A DNA stretch of 64,000 nt from Opisthorchis felineus (Eukaryota; Platyhelminthes; Trematoda; Opisthorchiida; Opisthorchiidae): contig SJOL01007141.1 in assembly GCA_004794785.1 (NCBI GenBank), positions 733,763 through 797,762 on the forward strand, written 5' to 3'. Shown piece by piece: positions 43,686 to 56,165 of this stretch (position 1 is its first letter; each line of letters starts with the position of its first letter). A program made the position numbers and the translations under genes. A model generated the notes under the pieces. It was not told the origin of the DNA and ran no database searches. It was given only the letters and a program-made list of their open reading frames with translations.

Positions 43686-46600
43686 CTTCTGATCCAAAGA
43701 CCGGCGTGAAAGCATTATCTGAAGACATTTCTACCCTTTGTCTATCCATTTTGCCCCAAAATTCGTCACACGTTTTTAAAACTTTGATATCCGCTTCTGG
43801 CCAAAAACATGATTTCATTGTTGACACTGATAGTGTTGAGTCCATTATTCCACAGTCAGCTCTAACTGCATTTTACCCCAGTGTTGTGATAGAGCCTACA
43901 GATGTTAATATCAGCGGTATCACTGGACATTCTGTACCTCTTTTTGGTAGTTGCACGATTCCTGTGAGATTGCCCCAAGGTACCCCCATCGATTGTAATT
44001 TTTTAGTTTCAACCTCGGGACCATCGATTATCGGACTCAAAGTTTTGCGCTCACTGCGAACTAGTATCACCTTACTGACTTCTGTGGGTGAGAGTGAACT
44101 CAAACAACTGATTCTTAGATGTTCTCAGGCTACAGGTGGCATGCAAATACCTAAGGTGAAACTCGAAACTAAAGGAGATTCTATATTTCTTAAGAGACGA
44201 ATTATTCCGTTTGGCTTACGGAGACCTGTTAATCAAACATTGAATTCAATGTGTGTGAAAGGAATATTGACTCCTGTGGAATCCTCAAATTGGGCAACTC
44301 CGATAGTTTCCCCACTAAAGGCTGATGATATTACTCCGAAAACTTGTGGAGACTACCGGCTAACGCTAAATACGCAGTTACTACAACGTACATGCACTAC
44401 AGAAGAGCCTGAAGATGTACTGCATCGTTTATCTGGCTCACGTATGTTTTCCATAATTGATCTAAAAGATGCCTATCTTCAAAAACCACCGGACGAAGCC
44501 TCTAGTAATCTTACCGTGATTAACACACCTTTTGGATTATTCCGATACAATTTCCTTCCCTTTGGCCGGAACGTTTCACCAGCTGTATTTCAACAAGTTA
44601 TGAATACTATTACAAAAGATTTGGAGGGTGTTGAGACGTACCAAGATGATGTCATAGTACATGTTGCTGATAAGGCTACCCATGATATGCATCTGTTGTC
44701 TTTGATAAATCGATTTTCTGAGTTCAACGTAGCCATTCATCCCGATAAATGCACTTTTGATGTTTCGCCATTTTCATGCCTTTGCTACATTGTTGATGGT
44801 AGTGGTTTTAAACCTGATGCAAACCGTTTATCTCCTTTAGTAAATGCGCCATCACCAACCAATCTACAAGAACTGCGTTCTGTTCTAGGAGCACTTCAGT
44901 ATTATTCTCGTTTCACCCCTAACTTTGCTAAACATGCAAGTTGTTTGTTTGATGTCATATCTGCCAATAAATTTTCTTGGTCCTCCAACCATGAAAAGAC
45001 GTTGCGTGCATTGCTTGGTCATCTTCAAACTTCAGCTGTTTTGAAACCATTTTCCGCCAAACATCATTCGACCATCATTACTGATGCTTCTCCCACTGGA
45101 ATAGGAGCAATCCTTGAACAGTGTGGCAGACCGGTGATCTGCACTTCTCGTCGACTTTCGAAAGCCGAACGTGGGTATTCTCAGACTCAACGAGAAGCAG
45201 TTGCGGTATATTGGGCTGTCAAACGGCTTCATAAGTACCTTTTTGGATCAAACTTAACCGTTGCTACTGATCACGAGGCTTTGAAGTTCTTGTATCACCC
45301 TACAAAATCTCTAGCGAAGTCATCTGCTGCTATGGTGCTACGGTGGATTAATGCACTGTGTTCGTATGCCAACACAGTTGTTCATCGTAGTCAAAAAATG
45401 ATTCCTCATGCCGATTTATTGTCCAGAATTCCATCATGCGACTCCGATTCAAACAATTCAGATTGTTCATTGATTCAACCATTAAAACTCAAGCGGGATA
45501 CGCTTGTTGCTGATACTAAAGGATACTTTGCTCCCATTTTTTCCGCCCTGCGACGTGGCTGGACACAGCAAGAGCGACGTCGATTTCCTGCATTTTACTC
45601 CCGCCGCGAAAGTTTGTCCATTACTCCGGATGGTTTGTTATGCTTTGAGGATAGAGTTGTCATTCCATCGACTCCGCAAGCGGCTGTCCTTGCAGATTTG
45701 CACTCTGGTCATCTGGGTGTTGAAAACATGAAATCTCTTGCAGGCTTGTCATGCTGGTGGCCGGAACTGGATGCTGACATCAAGTATACTGCAAAAAATT
45801 GTGTTAAATGTGCACATAAGATTCATAGCAAATCTTCACAGTGGTATCCGTGGCCAGTTACCTGTGAACCATTTCAACGAGTTCATACCGACTACTGTGG
45901 TCCTTTTCTCGGTGAACACTATGCTTTAATTTTAGTTGACGCATATTTGCGTTGGCCTGAAGGTTTTTTAACTACTTCTTCGAGTGCTGAATTCACACAA
46001 AAAGCATTGAGGAAAGTATTCAGTCATGAAGGTGTACCAAATGCTTTGGTCACTGACAACAGCACACACTTCACTGCAAAATCCCTTGAGGAATGGTTAA
46101 AAGGCCTTGGATGCCGACATCTGTTTACTGCTCCCCGATATTGCCAGTCGAATGAGCTAGCTGAGAATTTCGTCTGAACACTGAAATCTGCCATTACTTC
46201 ACTCTCTCCTACTTCTTTTGTGGAGTTAGTCCGTGGAATTGATAATTTCCTAACGCAATACAGGAATGCCGAACATTCCGCTACCGGGAATTGTCCCGCA
46301 TTTCTTTTTAAATCTCGCTCGTTGAGCACATGTCTTGACTGTGCCAAAACGGCGGATGTTACGTTTTTCAAAGTCAATGAGTTATGGGCTGCTACAGGAA
46401 TAATAGTTCCATCAAATGGCAAAGGTATTGTCACAATTCTCGATTTGGATGATCTCTCTTGTCACCGGAGACACATTGATCAGGTTGAGTTCAATACCAG
46501 AGCTCAGTCTGTCAGCGGCGCTCCTGCTGTTTCAAATACTAATGAATCCTTTGTAGATAATCTTATTGTACCCGATCAAAACGTTATCTCCGAAGAACAT

Positions 46601-46726
46601 ACTACCTGTGGGGAAACTGAAGTTTTCAATCCGAGAAGATCCGAAAGATTACGATCAAGACCGCCACTGAACTATAAATATTCACACGCTCATTCAAGGT
46701 GTGGTGGATGTGATAAACACTATTGA
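43673..46726 (+). pseudogene. Pol of gypsy element 2, open except for one TGA
   Basis: The frame is continuous from 43673 to the stop at 46724-46726 except for TGA at 46175-46177. In order: protease-like FIVDTDSVESIIP (about 43815; Asp-Thr-Asp in place of the usual Asp-Thr-Gly); RT with IDLKDAYLQ and catalytic TYQDDVIVH (about 44637); RNase H with ITDASPTGIGAI (about 45077), QREAVAVYWAVKRLHKYL and TDHEALKFL; and integrase with GHLGVENM...CVKCAHK (HHCC), VHTDYCGPFLGEHY, VTDNSTHFTAKSLEEWL and the C-terminal part after the TGA, which ends near the 3' LTR. A CGA to TGA change would explain the stop. Confidence 0.93.
46696..46708 (+). other. Polypurine tract, gypsy element 2
   Basis: AAGGTGTGGTGGA abuts the 3' LTR. 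It is less purine-pure than that of element 1 and overlaps the last codons of pol. Confidence 0.6.
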
Positions 46727-46890
46727 TGCTCTATTCCTTGCTCTATTCATCATTCTCTTGTCTTAATATTCCAAGTGCTGTATAACCACATCAATTCGGA
46801 TACATACGTGCTACTTGTTACGCTGTGCTGAATTCTGCATTTCTAGTTCGTCTGGTTATACCGATGTACGTGCTCAACTTAATTATCACA
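46709..46890 (+). repeat. 3' LTR of gypsy element 2
   Basis: It is 182 bp, TGTGATAAACA to TTATCACA, followed directly by the ATTCC duplication. Confidence 0.94.
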
Positions 46891-47123
46891 ATTCCGCAAC
46901 AAAAAATGTCCTTGCTAGGACACGAAACTCGTGGTGCTGGCCTAGGAGTTGTAAAGCAAGCTTCACCTGGAAGGGAGAGGGTAGTTCATGCGAGATAACC
47001 TGGCATACTAACCACCAGACATGACCCAGTCGGATATCGTGCATCAAGAACGCGCCCTTAACGGCGGATCGCAAAAGTTAGGCCCACTCTAATTTGAAGT
47101 CCGACGCCTGGTTGTGTTTTCAG

Positions 47124-47359
47124 ACGACGAGAGGGCTGACGGTTTCTCAACTACAGATGTGTCCGAAAGCATGTCGGATGAGTCAGACAACATGTCCAAA
47201 CAATACTTGAGATTCGCCGGCGGATTCGTCGAACCTGATAGTCGGTATGGCAACACATACCGAAGCCGTAGCTCATGCAGCCGCCTTCAAAGCAGTCCAA
47301 AAGAGGATGATCCAGGATACTCTTGTTGCAACTATTTCAATCAGTTATCTGATTCGTAA
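47124..47359 (+). CDS. Candidate last exon of an unknown gene
   Basis: A good acceptor TGGTTGTGTTTTCAG at 47123 opens a phase-1 frame of 78 codons ending TAA at 47357-47359. The product is acidic and Ser-rich: DDERADGFSTTDVSESMSDE, then SKQYLRFAGGFVEPDSRYG, then a Cys-containing tail. Composition looks protein-like, but no family is recognised and no upstream exon is identified; gypsy element 2 lies directly upstream. It could be chance. Confidence 0.28.
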
Positions 47360-48714
47360 CCCTGGTTTAATCGGTCCGGGGGCTATGGGTGCGATGGATG
47401 CACCATCTTACGCGCACTTAATCGCAACATCTCAACCGTCCCGGATGCTGTTCACCCAGCCATCGTCAAGGCACTGGCGATCGCCAAAGAATGTAGGATG
47501 AAGGGTAGCCTGACGATTCGAAGCGTGCTGGTATCGAAGCTATCCGCAGTGGTCGGGTGAAGGCACACCCTCAGGACAATTAGTCTAGCCTGCATACTCC
47601 TGTAGGGCATGGAAATGGTTCTTGGTGAAGCTCACACACACTGCAGTTCACATGAACTCTCCTGAAATTTTAAACCATTGACTTAATGGGTTACGGGGCA
47701 CCTTGCTTCCAGGTAAGCTGGAATTTCCACTCCGGAATCCAGTTACCTCGTCACATTAGTGAACCGAGATTCTCTTGACCAGAAACTTGGACGCTGGTTT
47801 CACACCATAGTTTGCGGTCTAGAGGAACGGAGGCGTCAGGTATTTTATAAAGTGATTTAAATGACATGACTAGAAAAGGGAGAAGATGGAAGAAACGAAA
47901 CCCGGAAAAGGAGACAAAAGTGTAGTTAGCAAATGAAAGAAGATGACGTTAGGAACGGGAGACCAAATTTTTATGAGGGATAAATGGTGGAGAAAACAAC
48001 GGAAACTTCACATAACCACCATTTGGACACTGTCCTAAATGCTAGAGCTTTCTGTCGCCTCGGAAAAGACCCTGGACAAGCATTTGGCAACTGCGACAAC
48101 GCCCTCAAATTTCTGATTCGGATTTTGAACTGTTTGTGTTTTAACCTCCCACGGGTTCGTCGGAAACGCCGACTCGGCGTCACCCGCGACTGTGAAATTA
48201 TTCGTGCGATCGACTATATATTAATGCGGACTTATGTTCGCATTAAAGCAGTGTAATGGTGAGTCTGTTTGAGAATCGTCGTAACTGACATAAAACCATT
48301 GTATATTTATAGTCCAGAGTTTTCCGGATGCGTGTATGTAGAAACGGGAAGAATTTCTCGTTGTTTCCTCTCATACAAATTGCACGCGTGCAATAAATAC
48401 CTCATTTTCGAATGTATAGTTATACATCTTCGCTGTGTGGCGCTTTTGGTATCACTGATTTGTGTCGAAAATACTCGCATAACGTGCATGTAGAAACCGC
48501 GTAAGTCACCGGAGATTACATGAGAAAAACGTGACACCTCGGGCACAGACGGAGTGCAGCTTGAACGAACACATAAAAACACTGTTTCAGTGCACATAAG
48601 CCAAAGTAAAGTTACATTTATCATTAAAACCGTACGGAGCCTTTCATAAACATCTCATAGCTCACAAAAATGAAAAATCGAAAGTTGTGGTAATAGTGGT
48701 ATTCGCTAGCCCGA
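47360..48714. other. No recognisable gene
   Basis: Frames at 47984-48256 and 48269-48493 (+) and 48624-48307 (-) have no known motif. Confidence 0.4.
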
Positions 48715-49140
48715 AACCTGAATGTCAGGATCAGGGTAAACGTCATTTATCTGGACTTTTCTGGAGCCTCTGACAAGTTACAACTCCACGTCCTCCTGAA
48801 AAAGCTGGCCACTCGTGCGGTTCAGGACTCAGTGCTGCGATGGATAGAAGGCCTCCTGAGTCTGTGAACAATAACAATCAGCTACATTGAGAGACCTGGA
48901 GCCAATCCACTTCGCGCGCCACATGGTTTAGTACAGTGCCCACTATCCTTGCCTGACCTCATAACTTATTTGCATGCCACCTTATAATCACCGTGCGAGT
49001 TAATTATGGATGACATCAACATCTGGAGGAGCATCAGGGTGGACCATGACCACGCTGTACCTCAGGAATGTGGTTTACCGACGTCTCCTAGATAACTACT
49101 CACTTTTCAGCGTTAAAGAGCACTACATTCCCCACTTTAG
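48715..49140 (+). mobile_element. CR1/Jockey-type RT remnant
   Basis: VNVIYLDFSGASDKLQLHVLLKKL (about 48739-48810) matches motif A with DFSxAxD. RAVQDSVLRWIEGLLS follows (about 48815-48864), and MDDINIWRSI (about 49007-49036) matches motif C, whose two Asp residues are retained. Stops and one frame change lie between. It is short and old. Confidence 0.65.
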
Positions 49141-51021
49141 CTGTCGGACCTCTGAAAGTGATCTTTCGGACCGCCATCATTCTCCCACGGGTACTTCTGT
49201 CAGCAGGACCAGTCAACAGACACACTGTAAACGGGCACCATGTCCCCCTCTGCCATACCTAGGCCTGCCTGACGCAACACTGTCAGTACGTCTGCGGCGA
49301 CTGCTAAGCGATGGCTTGAAGCACAACTAGGTGAGGTATGTTGCACAGTAACTTAGCTTTATTCGATTTATTTCCACCCAACACGTGCCCTAATCCTTTA
49401 GAATTGAAGAGCAAAAGCATAATGATTCTGCCACCATCCTTCAAACCTTATTAGTCCCGAGCGGTATGAAGATTTAGCATTTTTGCCCGTACGCGACACA
49501 ACAAAATTGTAGAAGTTGAGCTTTTTCAGACAAAGATACTTACAAAGTAGACTGTATTATTTTTACTCCATGATTAATCGGCCTCCCACTTTCCACGCAG
49601 CCCATGAGTGAACTCTGTTCACAGTACATGTAGAAATGAAAACACGTTGTACGGAAAAGGAAGGAAATCCTAACCATAGAATTACCTTCAGTCATGCCAC
49701 TGGATGTAGGTTACGCGTTGTTCACAGCTCTTTACTACTGAACATCTATTTTCTGCGCTTTTGGAAGATATTTTGTTTAATTCATAGGGTAGGACTCTTA
49801 AGTAGGTTTATTCCAGTTTTGACGCCTGCATGGGTATGCCGAGGGCAGCCTTTCTGCAAAATGCAAAGTCTTCAGGTTTATTCATTTTTATGTAACCATG
49901 GTTCTACAATTCCAGATTTGTTTAGTAAAAGTAAAATATCCCCGGATCGGTTAAAACCACCTATCTGTATGTCATCAACCGATGAACGCTATACCGTTCA
50001 TAAGTTAACATGAAACCAAGGCCAGATAGAACATCTAAACTTCCTGAGCTGTGCGTAGTGAGATTGACGTTTCAATTTTTGATCGGATGGTTGAGGGTCG
50101 TATAGTGAATTGCGATGCCAATGGCATTAATCTCACGAGCCCGTTTTGTCCTGTTTTTCATACGCAAATGAACAATGCAGACGAAGTGGCCAGACAGATT
50201 TCTGAAGGGCGGTTGGCTACGCGGTGAAAGTCCTTCGTACATAAAGTGTGGTTGGACCAAAATTGCCGCATGGTAAATAGTCACATTTCGAGAGTGAACA
50301 CTAACTGAAACTAAAAATTGCAGGATGGTTGCCTACTAGAGACTCCAGGACAATTCTGTCTGGCAATAACACTAGAATAACTGTTATCTCCGATAAGGCA
50401 TGGTAGCTGAGTTCTGACAAATAAAATGTCTGCTCAACAGGGTCTGTTTAGGTCACGGAAGTCGTATAATGGAAATATCCTGAGCGCCAAATGAAACAAC
50501 AAAACCAGAACCACAACAGCAAATCACGGGAAGGACATACATGTGGCACCGTTTTTAACGAAGCTACGCATCATTAACTAAATCTCATGCTCGCAAGTAT
50601 GGAGAGAAATATTCCAGAACTCTCTAACCGCACGGGTTTTTGCCCTTGAGACCATGTCACACTGAAACGTGGAGGTCACTAAAAAGTGTTTTATACCTTT
50701 TGGGATTCCTTAGCAATTTACTCACAATCTAAACCTATTTGGATGCGAGAAAGATTCGTAGACATTTCATCGTTTAATTTTGACTAAGCGAGAACCTGTT
50801 GAAGTGAGCTTCACTTCGACAGAATACAGTGCCTATTGTTGTCCAGTTAAAGCTTGGCTCATTTTGCTAGGTGTTGTCTGGATTGATGAGTAACGGCTTT
50901 TAATGTTTAAAACATATGTGGCTTTTGGGTTACTCCATAATAGATCATGACTTAAAATGTATCGTTACTGGCCAGCATGTTCTTAGTCCTAACCAAACCC
51001 TGAATTTTAAATATCCATGTT
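49141..51021. other. No recognisable gene
   Basis: This is AT-rich intergenic-type sequence. Frames at 49010-49330 and 49636-50013 (+) have no recognisable domain. Confidence 0.4.
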
Positions 51022-51112
51022 TAGGCTAGGCAACCTGGCATTAGCTCTGTTCCACAGTTTTCTTTGGGTAGAATGTCGGTCACATACCCATTGGCGACTG
51101 TACCCAAATGAT
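51022..51112 (+). mobile_element. SINE-A 3' fragment, diverged
   Basis: TAGGCTAGGCAACCTGGCAT, then TTTTCTTTGGGTAGAATGTCGG, matches the SINE body. The head and the 3' end word are lost. Confidence 0.5.
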
Positions 51113-51332
51113 TATTACCTGATTCACACTGTCTATTTTTTGATGTTATTTTACTTTGGGCCAAGAGTTTCGTAGCCGGTGGAAGCAGTCCGTGTCAAAA
51201 CTAGGAATCACTGAAAAACAGCTTTGTTCCTAGAGAGTTACAACTCAAGTTACTGTGAAGCGTCTTAATTTGGCCAAACGAAAAGTCAGCTTTTCCTCCG
51301 TATCCATGCACAATCTCACTCTATCACCACTC

Positions 51333-51361
51333 TATAACGTACCACTTTGTGGTACGTTATA
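51333..51361. repeat. Perfect 13-bp hairpin
   Basis: TATAACGTACCAC, then TTT, then GTGGTACGTTATA forms a perfect stem with a 3-nt loop. There is no terminator context in a eukaryote. It may be a foldback terminus or a small RNA hairpin. Confidence 0.6.
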
Positions 51362-54300
51362 ACTCGGAAACGCTACTGTTGCCCACGTGGTGGACACCAC
51401 TCTCACAATGAAGATCAGTACGAAGAATGACATATAAAATGCAGAAACATACTAGAAATAGCCGAAGCAATTCGAATAAGAATGAACGTGCTCAGCTCGT
51501 GCAAACAGGCAAAGCTGCTGATGAGCTGATTGTTATGCACCTTACTGGGGGGAAGTTTAATTCATTGCGAAATATCTCCACCAACAAACGAAAAAGACTA
51601 AAAAGCAATAAATTACAAGACCCAGTGGATATAATTCTGTGTGAAGTTACTGCGATCCATAGGTGAAGATAGTTTGGATGACAATTTTTTGACTCCTTAG
51701 TTTTATTATCCGGTAGCATTCGAAATATCAAAAAGGTATTGTTTACCACCTTTAAGCTATGATGAAGTTTGGTGAATAAAACCGATTCTTGAGCAAGCTG
51801 ATTCTTGAAACTGTCGAGGAAAACATTTAATTTACATTTTTTCAGGCGCATAGCAGAACGTTAGTGCTGGACCGTCGCCCATGGCCCATCACTAGCAGCT
51901 CCGACTTCTATCCACGTCATACGTATATTGTATTGCTTTAACCCGTTTAGTTGAGTTTCAGTCCCATGCTACAACTTTTAGCGCTCTTTAGCGCCATTAT
52001 TGATATCTTTTTTGAGAGATATACCCTTGAAATATGTGTTGCAAGGCTTTTCCGTCTAATACCAATTTCTTGCGGTGTACTGTCCACTCCTGACTTTCCT
52101 TTAGCATTTCCATAGAAACTACGTGACAGAATTTCATTGCGTTACGTCATACTGCCGTGTCTGGTAAACTCTGCTCAACTAAAAGAACGTTAACAGTAAT
52201 ATAAGGACTCTTGATATCTCTGCTTAATTATGGCTCTAAAGGTGGCTCTTTCTTCAAGTTTGTTTAGCTCTGACTCTTTCATATTGACCTTTAGACAACA
52301 ATATACTTGAAGTGAGTATTGTATATGATATTAAGTACCATCTTACGGACTCTGACTGAATTTATTTCAGCTGGAGAAAATATCCTCAGGAAAAAAGGAA
52401 GAATAGTCTTAATAAGGATTACTTTTCAAGTTGTTGACTATACATACTAAAAACTTGTCCCCATACAAAAAATACTTGTATTCAGTTGTAGTCAGTCATA
52501 GTTTGACCACTTGAATTGCTTTCTCCCAAATCGTTCACAAACCACGGGGCTTACTGGCATACAGAAATTGCTAGAACAATTCAAGGTGCTTAGAGGTTTG
52601 CTAACTATTTATCCGGTTAGACGGCCCTCTTAGGCAAGACGTTAGCGAATCAGTGGCGAAAAACTAAAGTTTTTGATAACCTGCCTTTGATCACCACTTT
52701 TCCCCTGATCCTTGTTAATCTCGTATTTTTTGGCAGCCTAATGAAGAAGATTTGGAGAACACTCAGGTGCTTACTCCCTGTAAGGCATTGTGAACCGCTT
52801 CTGATCGACAGGCACGCGATCTGTGTAACTGAAGACAGGGAATCTGGCGAAATTTGAAAATGTATGGATTATCTGCTTCTCTCCCTTTGGATCTCTGGCA
52901 CAGTTTCCAGCAACTTGGTGCAGCGAAGTAATGAGCCAGTCAGACTGCTTTTGTGTCGGTGTTGATTTGGAGGCAATACCCTTGAGGTGCTTGTGTTTGC
53001 CGTATCTCCCGAAGATTTAATGTTGGTTGTAATTACCAAAGCAGAATACGCCACCTGTTTGGTGCATTTGTCCAACTTTAGAAGTGATGCTGAAATACTT
53101 TTCTTGAACTCAGTATGCTTTTGATGTCTTATATTTCACAAGCTGGATAGTAGTTGACCGAATTCATTTTGAATCTGGTTCACTGCATGTTTTCTAAAAA
53201 CTAATTTTTCCACTTCTTTGAGAAACGCTGTTTTTATTCCACGCAATCCACCTGTGATCATACGCCACAGACTGTTTTATTCTTTACTGTTCATTATAAT
53301 TCATCTCTCTTTACTAACTCTGAGTGGCTCATTTTCATATTCATTCGTTGAGTTTGCTGTTTACTTATTTCCTCTCAGTCGAGAGCTTGCTAGTCCTGTA
53401 ACAAAGTTTGCTTTTGAATTTGTCTTTTTTCGCTTACTTATTTGTAGCCTATGTATTCTGGCTCAGGCCTTATTGTTCAACTTGTTCGGTTTAATGAGCA
53501 ATACGAATGGTTAAATGACACCAAGAATATAATGCAGATTGCTGTTAAGTTACGTTGATATTAAGCTGGCTTGAGTTTGCTATCATGTCCGGCATGCGTC
53601 ATAACCGCAGTCCATTTCTTATTTGTTTATGTTAAGGTACAAGTATTGCATTTATTCGTTTATATGATGAGGCTAAAATGTTCACAACACCTACCCTATT
53701 TTGTTGCCGTGTCGGCTGATGTCATTAATATGAACGTCGCAATGAGTCTATTGCAATTTCATAGAAGAAAGTGGCCTTCCCCGCACCTACTGAACCGCAA
53801 CTGTGTCTGATCACTGTTAGCTTCCTTGCTTCAGTGCTTACGAGCGCTGAGCTGTGGGAAGCTTCAGGGTGTGTCTACGTGCATAGCCGGTCGATTCACA
53901 TGGGGTGAGTATATTTGTAGATTAAGATGTGCGCGAGGATGTTTTCCCTCACACAAATTTTCCCCGAAAACAGAATTTTGCTTATCATGAACACTCTCTA
54001 TTTTAGAGATCCCGATTGACGCTGTTTGACGCATAGATCCTCGTTGCATTCCAACGTTACAAAACTATAATGAGTCTGGACACAATATGTGAGTGTACCG
54101 TGTGACCGAAAATTTTAATAAGCAACGTATTTTCCGTACTCGTTCCTAGCCTGTTTGTTCGCAGCAAAGAGAGAGTTTATTGACACAGACGTTTTGCTGA
54201 AACAGTGTTTATTCCCTGAATTTTTAAAGATGGGATCCACCCTTGATGTGAGACCACTAAGGCTGAGTTATACCACGACAGCCTCTTTTGTTTTAGCACC

Positions 54301-54428
54301 ATCATGTGGAGAGAGTCCTCAAAGTTCCAGAAATGTTATTTTCCATCAGACATTAATGTAGAAATACATGGAGTTTGTGGATTTGTGTGTAGCTAAAGTG
54401 ATATATGGACAGTTGTGTCATGGTTGTA
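51362..54428. other. AT-rich stretch without a recognisable gene
   Basis: Frames of up to 119 codons (51851-51492 on minus, 53218-53514 on plus) have no motif. The hydrophobic 98-codon frame at 53218 reflects T-rich sequence rather than a clear membrane protein. Confidence 0.4.
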
Positions 54429-54475
54429 CGTGGGCTGGGATACTACCAGGGTTCCCGGATATAGACAGGAGGACG
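54429..54475 (-). mobile_element. SINE-A internal fragment
   Basis: GGGCTGGGATACTACCAGGG, then CCCGGATATAGACAGGA, is the reverse-orientation SINE body (compare 19829-19866). The ends are lost. Confidence 0.45.
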
Positions 54476-55330
54476 ATTATGGTCCTCAACCAAAGCCTTC
54501 GGCTCAAAAGCTTTACCGCAAGGCAGCGGTGTTTGGGTAAAATGCAAGTACACTACCATTGTCATGGAACAAGTTGCCCCAACCTTGACGACCAGGAGAC
54601 TATGTTCGTCAGACCAATGGGCAGCCTGGGATGAGAGACTCTGAGTGTCACAAGGACACCACCCGGTAAAACTCAATAGATCACGGAGGCACACGAACTG
54701 TCACACCACCGTAAGTTCCAGTCTCATTGTGATACAGACATGAACGAGACTCAAATGAATCGCTGATTAGAAGTGTTTTTCAACCAGATATGCTGTGCAA
54801 AGGTTGCCTCATGCTTTAGTTGGTCCAAAATTCAAGATAATAAATTATGTTTCACCTAAACTAACTCAATTTACAAAAGAGAGTTCTAGTCTACGTGTGT
54901 CCCGTTTCAAGTCTTCTTGGTTTATAATCAAGAATATTTGAAGGTCATGCATGCCTAGTGTGCTCCAAAAAAAGTGTGTTTGACAGTCAACTTTTTAAGT
55001 CATTTTCTATCGAGGAAACAAGCCTTTCTATTTTTATTGATGCTCCAACAAAAAGCTTAGCTGGCTTTTGCATTGCGCATGTTGTCAGTGGATAACGGAG
55101 CCTTCTGGTCTCGTTTTAGTCCCCTGTTGAAACCATCTTATTTCGCATATGAGTCTCGAACGTCATAAGGATTCCTACTCTGTTCCCCAAATCGTCCTCC
55201 ACAGGATTATAGACTCCAATTACAGAATACATTTCTTATCCTTGGCCAAAATTGTGACAACTTTGGTGAAATAGTGATCCATTTTGAGAAAAACCACAAA
55301 AGTGAAAGAAACATTTAGGTTCTACCAAAG
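54476..55330. other. No recognisable gene
   Basis: Nothing could be supported. Short frames overlap on opposite strands at 54368-54694. Confidence 0.35.
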
Positions 55331-55360
55331 GGTAGTCCAACTCAAGGTAGTCCAACTCAA
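55331..55360 (+). repeat. Perfect 15-bp tandem duplication
   Basis: GGTAGTCCAACTCAA occurs twice in a row (55331-55345 and 55346-55360), immediately before the head of a SINE-A copy. Confidence 0.7.
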
Positions 55361-55530
55361 GATAGCTCACCGGTGCAGGTCCGTGTTTTGAACCCAGCCT
55401 CAGTACCTCGACTTCCCCTGTCTATGCTCGAACTACCTGATGGCGCCTGATCCATTGTGCATCTTTCGGGCATCACGGCAGCTAGGCAATGGAAATGCGT
55501 TACAGCTGAAGGATGATTATTTTTTATTTG
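55361..55530 (+). mobile_element. SINE-A copy, diverged
   Basis: The head is damaged (GATAGCTCACCGGTGC), but the body words CTCGACTTCCCCTGTCTATG and GGGCATCACGGCAGCTAGGC are clear. It ends TTACAGCTGAAGGATGATTA with a T-rich tail. Confidence 0.75.
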
Positions 55531-55852
55531 CTACATCCCTAAGCTGGTGGCACTAAAAGACATTGTTGAGGACTCTCTACATGTGGTTTTCCTCTTTGGG
55601 AGGCTCCAACCTTGAAATTTTGCATGATCATTAGATCCACTGAAAGGCACATTCCACAAAAAGATGACCTAAATGCGATCGATTTGGTAAGCAGTCACCT
55701 AGTTTGATCACTAAGAAAGTCCACGCTAAACGACTGATTCAAGTGATGTTGTTATCACTAACGTTTGTGGTGAGAACCTCAGTCGGTTATTTAATTTGTT
55801 CCCTGTTTCGATGGTAGAGTGAGGATATTTGGTAACTTCCGATTGAGATTTC

Positions 55853-56165
55853 GTCCTGTCAGTGAGATCAATGTATGCTGAAATACTGAGGAACACTGTG
55901 TAGTAGCTGTTTCATCAATCATTGGCTGTCCACACCTCAGGAGACTCCAGTGGGGAGTTTCAGACCCGCGAGTTTCTGGCCAGTGGCTGAACAGTTAAAT
56001 CTTTGGCCATGGGCGGCGGAAAAGCAGTGTGATTAGCTTCCACCTGAACAGGAATTGGAGTTTCGTGGAATGCGCACTTCTGACGATTCCTAATAAGGAG
56101 GAAACAACTGTACAGTGTTCCTCGGCTTTTCACTGTAGATAGGCTTCACTTACAGTACAAATGGC
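55853..56165. repeat. Repeat B inverted pair
   Basis: The left arm (about 55853-55930) contains GAGGAACACTGTGTAGTAGC then TGTTTCATCAATCATTGG. The reverse complement of the right arm (about 56040-56165) contains GAGGAACACTGTACAGTTG then TTTCCTCCTTATTAGG. The arms are thus two head-to-head copies of one repeat, with GTGGAATGCGCACTTCTGA (56066-56087) matching 63330-63352. No coding content. Confidence 0.6.

Larger units (their letters stand above)
42680..46890 (+). mobile_element. Ty3/gypsy LTR retrotransposon 2, nearly full length
   Basis: This is a 4.2-kb element with 182-bp LTRs, flanked by a perfect 5-bp target-site duplication ATTCC (42675-42679 and 46891-46895). The order is gag, protease, RT, RNase H, integrase. 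The LTRs differ at about 19 of 182 positions by eye (about 90% identity), so it is older than element 1. Yet pol is uninterrupted except for one TGA, and gag is interrupted only by in-frame stops with no frameshift. It is a different subfamily from element 1, judged by its unrelated LTRs and distant Pol. Confidence 0.96.

Noticed and set aside
53218..53514. Hydrophobic 98-codon frame that could suggest a membrane protein
   Set aside because: The composition follows T-rich DNA, and no family motif or supporting exon structure is seen.
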